Positions 1 to 6,353 of a stretch of DNA of 8,055 bases are shown one piece after another. How positions within the stretch are numbered: the first letter of the stretch is position 1; each line of letters begins with the position of its first letter. Both the position numbers and the translations under genes were made by a program. The stretch is from Anaeromyxobacter_A sp035538735 (lineage in GTDB: Bacteria; Myxococcota; Myxococcia; Myxococcales; Anaeromyxobacteraceae). The notes beneath the pieces are model-generated. The model was not told where the DNA came from and made no database searches. It was given only the letters and a program-made list of their open reading frames with translations. The stretch is taken from positions 1 through 8,055 of the forward strand of contig DATLJU010000152.1 in the NCBI GenBank assembly GCA_035538735.1. The letters are read 5' to 3'.

Positions 1-449
1 GCAAGCTCCTGCCCTACCTCGTCCTCGGGATGCTGGAGCTCCAGCTCGTGCTCGCCTTCGGCGCCACGGCCTTCGAGCTGCCGATCCTGGGCTCGGTCTG
101 GCTGGTGTTCCTCCTCGGCCTGTTCTTCCTCGTGGGGATGCTCGGGCAGGGGCTCTTCATCTCCGTCGTGGCCCGGCACCAGCTCGTCGCGACACAGGCG
201 GGCTCGCTCTCCTCGCTCCTGCCGTCGATGCTCCTCTCCGGCCTGCTCTTCCCCGTCGAGAACATGCCGCGATTCCTGCAGCTCCTCTCGTCGCTCGTGC
301 CCGCGAGGTACCTCGTGCACGGCCTGCGCGGGGTCCTGCTCAAGGGAAGCGGCTTCGGGCTCGTCTGGCCGGACCTCGTCGCGATGGCGCTCTTCGCGGT
401 CGCGGTGCTCCTCGCCGCGGTGGCGCGGTTCCAGCGGAGGGTGGCATGA
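1..449 (+). CDS. ABC-2 type transporter permease, 3' part (5' end outside the window)
   Basis: The reading frame is open from position 3 with no stop, so the gene begins upstream and only its last 148 codons are visible; the first in-window ATG at 30 is internal. The protein is a row of hydrophobic membrane segments ending in a short basic tail (FQRRVA). Its last third, from LPSMLLSGLLFPVENMP through LRGVLLKGSGF, is the conserved end of ABC-2 permeases of the YbhS/YbhR/YhhJ type. It aligns by eye with the end of the next gene (LPATLLSGVMTPVSSMP and VRGVLLRGAGF), so the two are paralogous halves of one inner-membrane exporter. Its TGA overlaps the next ATG (ATGA, 446-449), which implies translational coupling. 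Such exporters move drugs, lipids or polysaccharides; the substrate cannot be told from sequence. The partner ATPase, and perhaps a membrane-fusion protein, should lie upstream. Confidence 0.9.
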   Translation, partial: KLLPYLVLGMLELQLVLAFGATAFELPILGSVWLVFLLGLFFLVGMLGQGLFISVVARHQLVATQAGSLSSLLPSMLLSGLLFPVENMPRFLQLLSSLVPARYLVHGLRGVLLKGSGFGLVWPDLVAMALFAVAVLLAAVARFQRRVA

Positions 450-1597
450 CGGCCGCACCGCAGCGGCGCCGGCCTGCGCTCACGCAGTACGGGGCGGTGG
501 TGCGCAAGGATACGCTCCAGACCGTGCGCGACCGGCGCATCATGTTCATGCTGGTCGCGGCGCCGCTCATCCAGACCATCCTCTTCGGCTTCGCGGTCGA
601 CTTCGACGTGGACCGCGTCCCCACCACGGTGGCCGACCTCGACGGCAGCTCGGCGAGCCGCGAGCACGTGCGGCGGCTCCTCGCGGACGGTACGCTGCGC
701 CGGGCCGGTCGGGTGGGCAGCGGAGCCGAGGCGGACCGGCGCCTCGACGACGACGAGGCCGCGGCGGCGGTGCTCCTCCCGCCGGGCTACGGCGACGATG
801 TGCTGGCCGGGCGCACCGCCCGTGCGCAGGTGCTCGTGGACGGCACCGACCCGGTGCGCTCCGGCGCCGCCGGCAGCGCCGCGAGCCGCTTCTTCGGGCA
901 GGTCGCGCAGGAGCTCGCGCGCGCCCGCCTGGGCCCTCGCAGCGTCGCTCCGCCCGAGGTGCAGGTGACCCCGCGCGTACTCTACAACCCACGGCTCAAG
1001 ACGGCGCTCTTCACCGTCCCGGGGATCCTCTCCATGCTCCTCGTCGTGGTGACGACCATCGTCACCGCGATGGGGCTGGCCCGCGAGCGCGAGGTCGGGA
1101 CGCTCGAGCAGGTGCTCGTCACGCCGATCCGTCCGTTCGTGCTCCTCGCGGGGAAGATGACGCCCTTCATCGCGATCGGGCTCTTCGACGTGCTGCTCGC
1201 CCTCGCCGCGATGACCTGGATCTTCGACGTCCCGGTGCGCGGGCCGCTCCCAGCCCTCGCGCTCGGGACGCTGCTCTACCTCTGCTCCACGCTGGGCGTC
1301 GGGCTGCTCATCTCGACCGTGTCGTCGACCCAGCAGCAGAGCTTCCTCGGCGGCTTTCTGTTCGTACTCCCCGCCACGCTGCTGTCCGGGGTCATGACGC
1401 CGGTGTCGTCGATGCCGACGTGGCTGCAGCCGATCACCTGGCTCAACCCGCTCCGGTTCTTCGCCGACCTCGTGCGCGGCGTGCTGCTGCGCGGGGCCGG
1501 CTTCGGCGATCTCGCGCTCGATCTCGCGGCCCTGGCGCTGTTCGGGGCCGCCACGCTCGGGCTCGCCACCGTGAGGTTCAGGCGGCAGCTGGGGTGA
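446..1597 (+). CDS. ABC-2 type transporter permease (YbhR/YhhJ-like)
   Basis: A complete 383-residue inner-membrane permease, a usual length for the family. A cytoplasmic N-terminus (about 1-30, with KDTLQTVRDRR) leads into a first membrane helix at about 32-52. A hydrophilic domain follows (about 53-185), presumably periplasmic, and then five hydrophobic segments between about 188 and 376. Family marks are YNPRLKTALFTVPGIL (180-195), the cytoplasmic coupling stretch REREVGTLEQVLVTPIRP (213-230), and the ending WLNPLRFFADLVRGVLLRGAGF (332-353). The ATG overlaps the stop of the preceding permease, so both are probably made in equal amounts and pair over a shared ATPase. The gene ends 167 bp before a convergent gene, with structured DNA between them. 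Family assignment is firm; the substrate is unknown. Confidence 0.93.
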   Translation: MTAAPQRRRPALTQYGAVVRKDTLQTVRDRRIMFMLVAAPLIQTILFGFAVDFDVDRVPTTVADLDGSSASREHVRRLLADGTLRRAGRVGSGAEADRRLDDDEAAAAVLLPPGYGDDVLAGRTARAQVLVDGTDPVRSGAAGSAASRFFGQVAQELARARLGPRSVAPPEVQVTPRVLYNPRLKTALFTVPGILSMLLVVVTTIVTAMGLAREREVGTLEQVLVTPIRPFVLLAGKMTPFIAIGLFDVLLALAAMTWIFDVPVRGPLPALALGTLLYLCSTLGVGLLISTVSSTQQQSFLGGFLFVLPATLLSGVMTPVSSMPTWLQPITWLNPLRFFADLVRGVLLRGAGFGDLALDLAALALFGAATLGLATVRFRRQLG

Positions 1598-1626
1598 GGC
1601 GGGTAGAACCACCTCGACCACGACTG

Positions 1627-1679
1627 CCGTCGCCCTTCGACTTCGCCCCGCTACGCGGGGCTACGCTCAGGGCGAACGG
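1627..1679. repeat. REP-like imperfect palindrome with nested hairpin
   Basis: This lies between two convergent genes. Outer arms CCGT-CGCCCT (1627-1636) and AGGGCG-A-ACGG (1669-1679) are reverse complements apart from one bulged A at 1675. Inside sits a perfect 7-bp stem, GCCCCGC (1645-1651) and GCGGGGC (1655-1661), with a three-base TAC loop. The ends CCCTTCGAC and CTCAGGGCGAACGG resemble the core of short palindromes dispersed in many proteobacterial genomes, as I remember them; I cannot count copies here. It may act as a bidirectional transcript end or mRNA-stabilising structure, but there is no T-run typical of an intrinsic terminator. Confidence 0.65.
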
Positions 1680-1712
1680 ACGAAGTACGCGCCAAGCGCA
1701 TACTTCGGCCGT
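1676..1712. repeat. Second long hairpin, overlapping the REP-like palindrome
   Basis: Arms ACGG (1676-1679), CGAAGTA (1681-1687) and GCGC (1689-1692) pair with GCGC (1696-1699), TACTTCG (1701-1707) and CCGT (1709-1712). That makes 15 base pairs with two single mismatches (A1680/G1708 and C1688/A1700) around a CAA loop. The ACGG arm is shared with the preceding palindrome, so the two full structures compete for it. No T-tract follows. Its role is unknown: terminator-like, dispersed repeat or transposition remnant. Confidence 0.6.
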
Positions 1713-1764
1713 ACGCAGAGCGGCGCGGGTATCCTGCGGGCGCGTACTACCGGGTGCCTCGACC

Positions 1765-3363
1765 TCAGCGCGCCGCGGCCTCGACGGAGCGGGCGGCGTC
1801 CGCCGACAGCTCGTCGATCTCGGCCCGGAGCAGCCACTCGTCGGGGAAGCGGCGCGCGCCGCGTGACAGCTCGGCCAGGCTCGATGCGTCCCTCCGGCCA
1901 CCCTCGCGCAGCGAACGCGCGGCGCGATAGAGCTCCGCCAGCTCGGGCGACAGCGCGTGGGAGCGATGGGCACGGGCCCGTGCCTCGCCCTCCTCGTCCT
2001 TGGCGGGCGCGCCGAAGTGCCAGTCCCAGGCGCCTGGGTCGCCCGGGCCGCCGACGACCGCCGGGAGCGAGGGGCTGGCGAGGAGCAGCGCGCGGGAAGG
2101 GACGGGCAGCTCACGCCCGCCGAATGACGCGCGCAGCTCGCTGGCCGTTCCCTCCGCGACGCGCCCCGAGAGGGCCAGGCCGCTCGCGAAGGTGAGGCAG
2201 AAGGAACCCTCGGCGGGGACGCGCGCTTCTCCGAACGCGACCACGGCCGGGAGCTCCCGTGGAGGTCCGATCGCCTTTCCGCCGCGCGAGAGGAGCGTCG
2301 GCCCGCGCAGCACCGCGAGCGCGGTGGTGAGCTCCGCCGCCGCCGGGCGCGCACCCTCCCACAGCTCGTCCACGGCGCCGGTCACCTCGAGGTCGTCCGC
2401 CAGGACGAGGTGGTTCACGGTCCTGGCGCGCCTGGCCTCCGCGAGGCCGTGGTCGCCGCCGCGGCGGAACGAGAGGGTCCGGGCCAGGTCGTCCACGACC
2501 TCCGACAGCTGCGGGAGCTCGCGCGCCACGAACAGCTGCGGCTGCATCCGCGTGATGTCGAAGTCGACGTCCGCGGCCGCGGCGGAGAGCGGCCTCTTCT
2601 CCACCTCGTCCGAGAAGCAGTGCGTGCTCTCGCCGATCGAGCTCAGCAGCCCCGCCCCGTAGATGCGCGGCGCGTCGAGGCTCCCCACCAGGCCGTACTC
2701 CGCCGTCCACCAGTAGAGGCGCGAGGCGCGGGTCGCCTCGGAGACGTATCGGCGCGCCGCCGACGCATCGGCCAGGCGGCGCTCGGCGTTCGCGACCTCC
2801 GCCGGCGAGGCGGCCGGATCCTCCTTGACGATGGAGAGGGCGCGGATGGCCTCGTACACCTCCTGGTCCTCGATCGAGGCGATCGCCCGGAACCCGATCT
2901 CACCCGCCTGCTGCAGGAACTTGGCGTAGTCGGCGTCCGCGAGGATCGGGGCGTGGCCGGCGCTCTCGTGCACGATGTCGGGCGCCGGCGTGTACTCGAT
3001 GTGCTCGTGCGTCCGGATGTCGCCGGCGATGGCGAGCACGCGCAGCGCCTGGAGCTCCGTGAAGACGGCCGGCGGGATGAACCCCCGCACGCTCACCGCC
3101 GACCAGCCGAGCGCCGCGAGCTTCTCGTTCATCTCGTCCATGCTCGGGATGCGCTCCGTCCCGATGCCGGTCGCCTCGAGCCCCCGCAGGTAGGCGGGGT
3201 GCGCCCGTGAGGCGAGGTGGCTCACCAGGCGTCGCAGGATGTGCCGCCAGACCGCCTGGTCGCGCGGGGTGTAGGCGGCGTAGTCCTGGGGCACCACGTA
3301 CCGCCGCAGGTGCGGCGGGAGCCGCTGCATGGCGCGTTCGCTGGGGCTGAGGACGGCGGTCAC
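1765..3363 (-). CDS. Biopterin-dependent aromatic amino acid hydroxylase, long form (phenylalanine 4-monooxygenase-like)
   Basis: A 532-residue protein. The N-terminal 300 residues match the catalytic domain of pterin-dependent hydroxylases, cytoplasmic enzymes that use O2, tetrahydropterin and non-heme iron to hydroxylate an aromatic amino acid, usually phenylalanine to tyrosine. The iron ligands are visible: the HxxxxH pair is H132 and H137 in PDIVHESAGHAP, and the glutamate is E222 in YWWTAEYGLV. YGAGLLSSIGE (235-245) and QPQLFVA (274-280) are also family signatures. Typical bacterial PhhA proteins are about 260-300 residues and end near here. This one continues for some 230 residues with no motif I can name; longer enzymes of this kind exist in Bacteroidetes, from memory. 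The start is GTG at 3363, with GGAGG ten bases upstream; an ATG at codon 12 is the alternative. It is downstream of tdh-kbl on the same strand with a 131-bp gap. No pterin carbinolamine dehydratase or pterin-recycling gene is in the window. Substrate (Phe, Tyr or Trp) is not settled. Confidence 0.9.
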   Translation of the reverse strand: MTAVLSPSERAMQRLPPHLRRYVVPQDYAAYTPRDQAVWRHILRRLVSHLASRAHPAYLRGLEATGIGTERIPSMDEMNEKLAALGWSAVSVRGFIPPAVFTELQALRVLAIAGDIRTHEHIEYTPAPDIVHESAGHAPILADADYAKFLQQAGEIGFRAIASIEDQEVYEAIRALSIVKEDPAASPAEVANAERRLADASAARRYVSEATRASRLYWWTAEYGLVGSLDAPRIYGAGLLSSIGESTHCFSDEVEKRPLSAAAADVDFDITRMQPQLFVARELPQLSEVVDDLARTLSFRRGGDHGLAEARRARTVNHLVLADDLEVTGAVDELWEGARPAAAELTTALAVLRGPTLLSRGGKAIGPPRELPAVVAFGEARVPAEGSFCLTFASGLALSGRVAEGTASELRASFGGRELPVPSRALLLASPSLPAVVGGPGDPGAWDWHFGAPAKDEEGEARARAHRSHALSPELAELYRAARSLREGGRRDASSLAELSRGARRFPDEWLLRAEIDELSADAARSVEAAAR

Positions 3364-3373
3364 GACGCAACCA

Positions 3374-3378
3374 CCTCC
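3374..3378 (-). promoter_or_regulatory. Shine-Dalgarno for the aromatic amino acid hydroxylase
   Basis: GGAGG on the minus strand lies ten bases before the GTG at 3363. It supports that non-ATG start over the internal ATG at 3330. Confidence 0.6.
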
Positions 3379-3407
3379 GGGTGACGGCGGGGAAATCCGC
3401 CCGAAAG

Positions 3408-3422
3408 ATAAATAGCGATCGC
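3408..3422 (-). promoter_or_regulatory. AT-rich island and GCGATCGC palindrome, possible promoter or operator
   Basis: In the 131-bp gap between kbl and the hydroxylase gene, the minus strand reads GCGATCGC (a perfect 8-bp palindrome) running into CTATTTATC. This is the most AT-rich short stretch in that gap and could serve as a -10 region about 45 bases upstream of the start codon. No convincing -35 hexamer lies 16-18 bases further up. It suggests separate control of the hydroxylase; the evidence is weak. Confidence 0.25.
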
Positions 3423-3494
3423 CGAGGGCGAATGCGTCCCCCTCGCGAGATGGCGCAGGGCGTCAGCGCATCGCCGGCAGCCTCCGAGGGAGGG

Positions 3495-4688
3495 TCACGC
3501 GACGACGCCGCGCCGCCGGGCGATCTTCGTGAAGGCCTCGACGGCGCGCGTCACGTCGGCGGGCGCGTGCGCGGCCGACAGCTGCACGCGGATGCGGGCC
3601 TGCCCTTGCGGCACCACCGGATAGCTGAAGCCGACCACGTAGATGCCCTCCTCGAGGAGGTCGTTCGCGAACTCAACCGCCAGCCGCGCCTCTCCGAGCA
3701 TGATCGGCACGATGGGGTGGAAGCCGGGCTTCACGGCGAAGCCGGCCTGCGTCATCGCCTCGCGGAAGGCGCGCGCGTTCTCCATGAGCCGGTCCCGCAG
3801 CGCGGTCGAGCCCTCGATGAGCCGCACGGCGGCGAGGCTGCCGCCGACGATGGCGGGGGCGAGCGCGTTCGAGAAGAGGTAGGGGCGCGCGCGCTGCCGG
3901 AGCAGCTCGACCACCTCCCGCCGCGCCGCCACGAACCCTCCCGCCGCACCGCCCAGCGCCTTGCCGAGCGTGGAGGTCAGGATGTCGACCTCGCCCTGGA
4001 CGCCGAAGTGCTCGGGCGTGCCGCGGCCGGTCCGGCCGACGAATCCGGACGCGTGGGAGTCGTCGACGAGGACGAGCGCGCCGTGGCGCCGGGCCAGCTC
4101 GCAGATGCGATCGAGCGGAGCGACGTGGCCGTCCATGGAGAAGACGCCATCCGTCGCCACCATCACCAACCGCGCTCCGCCCGCGCGGGCCTCCGCCAGC
4201 CGCGCCTCCAGCTCGGCCATGTCGCCCGACGTGTAGCGGAGGCGCCGGGCCTTGCAGAGCCGGATGCCGTCGATGATCGAGGCGTGGTTGAGCGCGTCCG
4301 AGACGATGGCGTCCTCCTCGCCCAGCAGCGCCTCGAACACCCCCCCGTTCGCGTCGAAGCAGGACCCGAACAGGATGGCCGCCTCGAACCCGAAGAAGCG
4401 GGCCAGCGCGTCCTCCAGCTCGAGGTGGAGGTCCTGCGTGCCGCAGATGAAGCGAACCGAGGAGAGACCGAACCCGCGCGCGTCGAGCGCCCGGCGCGCG
4501 CCCTCCAGCACCGCCGGGTGCGAGGACAGACCGAGGTAGTTGTTGGCGCAGAAGTTCAGCACCTCACGCCCGTCCACGAGGACGCGTCCTCCCTGGGGCG
4601 AGGCGAGCGGGTGCTCCTGCTTGTAGGTGCCGGCGGTGCGGATCGCCTCGAGCTGCTGCCGGAACACGGCGTAGGGGTCGGTCGGCAT
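3495..4688 (-). CDS. kbl: Glycine C-acetyltransferase (2-amino-3-ketobutyrate CoA ligase)
   Basis: A 397-residue PLP enzyme of the alpha-oxoamine synthase family, nearly the length of E. coli Kbl (398). It cleaves 2-amino-3-ketobutyrate with CoA to glycine and acetyl-CoA, the second step of threonine degradation, in the cytosol. Visible family marks are NFCANNYLGLSSHP (45-58), CGTQDLHLELE (82-92), NHASIIDG (134-141), and the cofactor site VDDSHASGF (208-216) with D209 and H212. The PLP lysine is K243 in TSTLGKALGG. Relatives sharing the fold (BioF, HemA, serine palmitoyltransferase) are less likely given these motifs and the dehydrogenase just upstream. The ATG lies 15 bp after the stop of that gene, in the same frame, and no Shine-Dalgarno precedes it (CGCCCCGGGCCTCCC), so translation probably depends on coupling. 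A 5-bp hairpin (3481-3493) follows the stop, too weak to call a terminator. Confidence 0.95.
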   Translation of the reverse strand: MPTDPYAVFRQQLEAIRTAGTYKQEHPLASPQGGRVLVDGREVLNFCANNYLGLSSHPAVLEGARRALDARGFGLSSVRFICGTQDLHLELEDALARFFGFEAAILFGSCFDANGGVFEALLGEEDAIVSDALNHASIIDGIRLCKARRLRYTSGDMAELEARLAEARAGGARLVMVATDGVFSMDGHVAPLDRICELARRHGALVLVDDSHASGFVGRTGRGTPEHFGVQGEVDILTSTLGKALGGAAGGFVAARREVVELLRQRARPYLFSNALAPAIVGGSLAAVRLIEGSTALRDRLMENARAFREAMTQAGFAVKPGFHPIVPIMLGEARLAVEFANDLLEEGIYVVGFSYPVVPQGQARIRVQLSAAHAPADVTRAVEAFTKIARRRGVVA

Positions 4689-4703
4689 GGGAGGCCCGGG
4701 GCG

Positions 4704-5870
4704 CTAGAAGCGCAGGAGCACCTTGGGGTGCTCGTTGATCTTCTGCTCGAAGCTCTGGTGCTCGAACTCGGTGAATGGCACCACCGTGCCGTGCCCGCGC
4801 TGGAGGATGACGTCCCAGATCAGGTCGTGGATGTTCGGCTCGCGCGACTCGAGCAGGTTGCGCGTGATGTGCCACGTCTCGAACAGGCGGCGGCCGACGA
4901 CCGCGTGCAGGCTGATGCCGTCGACGATGACGCGGTCGAGGTTCTCGATCACGGCGTCGCCGCTCTTGAGGCCGAACAGGATGACGTGCCCGCCCCGTCG
5001 CACGGCCGAGATGGCGGTGTTGAGCGCGGCGTTCGAGCCCGACATCTCGAGCGCCACGTCGACGCCGACGCCCTCGGTGAGATCGCGGATCTCGCGCGTG
5101 ATCTCCTCGTCGTGGACGTAGCTCACCTCGTCCTTCTTCGACGGCTCGACCACCGCGTCCGCGCCGAGCGCCCGGGCCATGGCGATGTGCTTCGCCATCG
5201 GCTCGACGCCGATGACCTGCCGCGCGCCGAGCGCGCGCGCCACGAGCACGGCGAAGAGCCCGATCGTGCCGCAGCCGATGATCGCGACCGACTTGCCGCG
5301 CAGGTTCACCTTCGTGCAGGCGTGGACCGCGTTCCCGAAGGGTTCCTGGAGCGCGGCCACCTCCGGCCGGATCTTGCGCAAGTCGGTCGGCCAGAGGGTC
5401 TGCGCGGGCAGCTTCACGTACTCGGCGAAGCAGCCGTCCAGGCTGATCCCGATGATGCGCGCCGTCTGGCAGACGTGCTGATCGCCGATGCGGCACTGGT
5501 AGCAGGTGTTGCAGACGATGTGGCTCTCGGTGGACACGATGTCACCCGGCTTGTAGCCGTAGTCGCGCGCGGCCTCGGGGCCGACCTCGACCACCTCGCC
5601 CAGCAGCTCGTGGCCGATGACGCGCACGTCGCGGCCCTCCGCGTCGAGCGAGCCGCCGATCATGTCGCCGAACGCGCGCCTGAACCAGATGCCGCGGTCG
5701 GAGCCGCAGAACCCGGCGAAGCGGGGCCGGATGAGGACATGGCCGCCGTCGCGGTAGTCGCGGGCCGGGTCGAGCGTGGGCCGCTCCACCTCCTGGCGCC
5801 GGAGCCCGCGCGAGCTCGCCCACGGGTCCTTGCTGCGGTCGTAGACCAGCGCTGCCATACGCTCGAGCAT
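4704..5870 (-). CDS. tdh: Zinc-dependent medium-chain dehydrogenase, L-threonine 3-dehydrogenase-like
   Basis: A 388-residue medium-chain dehydrogenase. With kbl immediately downstream it most likely oxidises L-threonine to 2-amino-3-ketobutyrate with NAD. Residue numbers are from the ATG at 5870. The catalytic zinc set is C55 (FCGSD), H87 and E88 (GHE); the structural zinc cysteines are C120, C123, C126 and C134. The Rossmann loop is GCGTIG (199-204), and an acidic E223 after the second strand (VIGVEP) suggests NAD over NADP. TDH-like marks are ESHIVC, LQEPFGNAVHA, LEMSG and RRLFETWH. Unlike classical TDH, the stretch after the first cysteine lacks CGTDxHIY and is longer, so another alcohol substrate is possible. 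ATG 5870 is chosen because GGAGGG stands four bases upstream; a TTG at 5882 would start within that ribosome site. It ends in TAG. Confidence 0.88.
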   Translation of the reverse strand: MLERMAALVYDRSKDPWASSRGLRRQEVERPTLDPARDYRDGGHVLIRPRFAGFCGSDRGIWFRRAFGDMIGGSLDAEGRDVRVIGHELLGEVVEVGPEAARDYGYKPGDIVSTESHIVCNTCYQCRIGDQHVCQTARIIGISLDGCFAEYVKLPAQTLWPTDLRKIRPEVAALQEPFGNAVHACTKVNLRGKSVAIIGCGTIGLFAVLVARALGARQVIGVEPMAKHIAMARALGADAVVEPSKKDEVSYVHDEEITREIRDLTEGVGVDVALEMSGSNAALNTAISAVRRGGHVILFGLKSGDAVIENLDRVIVDGISLHAVVGRRLFETWHITRNLLESREPNIHDLIWDVILQRGHGTVVPFTEFEHQSFEQKINEHPKVLLRF

Positions 5871-5874
5871 CGAT

Positions 5875-5880
5875 CCCTCC
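5875..5880 (-). promoter_or_regulatory. Shine-Dalgarno that sets the start of the tdh-like gene
   Basis: GGAGGG on the minus strand is followed after ATCG by the ATG at 5870. It argues against the upstream in-frame TTG at 5882, which would cover the site. The rest of the 92-bp divergent gap up to 5962 shows no promoter hexamers that I would call. Confidence 0.7.
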
Positions 5881-5962
5881 AAAAGGTGGCGGTAGCTTAG
5901 TCCCGGCTTGCCGCGGCGGCCTTCACTTCTGCGCCGCTGCCCGCTGGTGTAGGAAGACGTCC

Positions 5963-6349
5963 ATGGACCCTGCCGGTCCCGATCTGCCCGCCCTACGCGC
6001 CGCCGCGCGTCGCGCCGCGGCGCTGCCCGCGCCGGCGCTCCTCGCGGAGTGCGAGGAGGTGTTCTTCACTGCGGGCGGACCGGGTGGGCAGCACCGAAAC
6101 AAGACCGAGAGCGGGGTGCGCCTCTCCCATCGCGTCACCGGCGTGACCGTCACCGCGACCGAGCGGCGAAGCCAGGCGCAGAACCGCGGCGCGGCGCTGC
6201 AACGGCTCCGCGAGCGACTGGCCGAGCTCGCGCACGAGCCGAAGAGGCGCCGCCCGACGCGCGCGACGCGGGGATCGCAGGAGCGGCGGCTGGCCGCGAA
6301 GCGGCGCGCCGGGCTGCGGAAGGCGGAGCGGCGGAGCAACTTCGACTGA
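5963..6349 (+). CDS. Peptide chain release factor-like GGQ protein, probable ribosome rescue
   Basis: A 128-residue protein carrying only the peptidyl-tRNA hydrolysis domain of class I release factors. TAGGPGGQHRNKTESGVRLSH (36-56) contains the catalytic GGQ at 41-43, and ERRSQAQNRGAAL (67-79) is the second conserved block. There is no stop-codon recognition domain, so it should not act as an ordinary terminating factor. The C-terminus (about 93-124) is strongly basic, and KRRRPTRATRGSQERRL resembles the tail by which ArfB (YaeJ) enters the empty mRNA channel of stalled ribosomes. The span between GGQ and RSQ is short, as in RF1/RF2 and mitochondrial MTRFR, not long as in E. coli ArfB. The ATG has AGGA eight bases upstream. 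It is divergent from the tdh-like gene and convergent with the next gene (4-bp gap). A ribosome-rescue role is inferred from the family. Confidence 0.87.
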   Translation: MDPAGPDLPALRAAARRAAALPAPALLAECEEVFFTAGGPGGQHRNKTESGVRLSHRVTGVTVTATERRSQAQNRGAALQRLRERLAELAHEPKRRRPTRATRGSQERRLAAKRRAGLRKAERRSNFD

Positions 6350-6353
6350 ATCC

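Noticed and set aside
14..1621. A 535-codon open frame on the minus strand under the permeases
   Set aside because: Low-complexity, charged product opposite two genuine membrane protein genes; a codon-bias shadow.
3481..3493. Hairpin after the kbl stop as an intrinsic terminator
   Set aside because: Only five base pairs, and no T-run follows on the minus strand.
5871..5882. TTG start at 5882 for the tdh-like gene
   Set aside because: It would place the start inside the strong ribosome site that serves the ATG at 5870.
3381..5900. An 839-codon open frame on the plus strand over kbl and the tdh-like gene
   Set aside because: It is the antisense shadow of two clearly homologous genes in high-GC DNA. 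Its product is full of R, E, V, H and D repeats with no domain.
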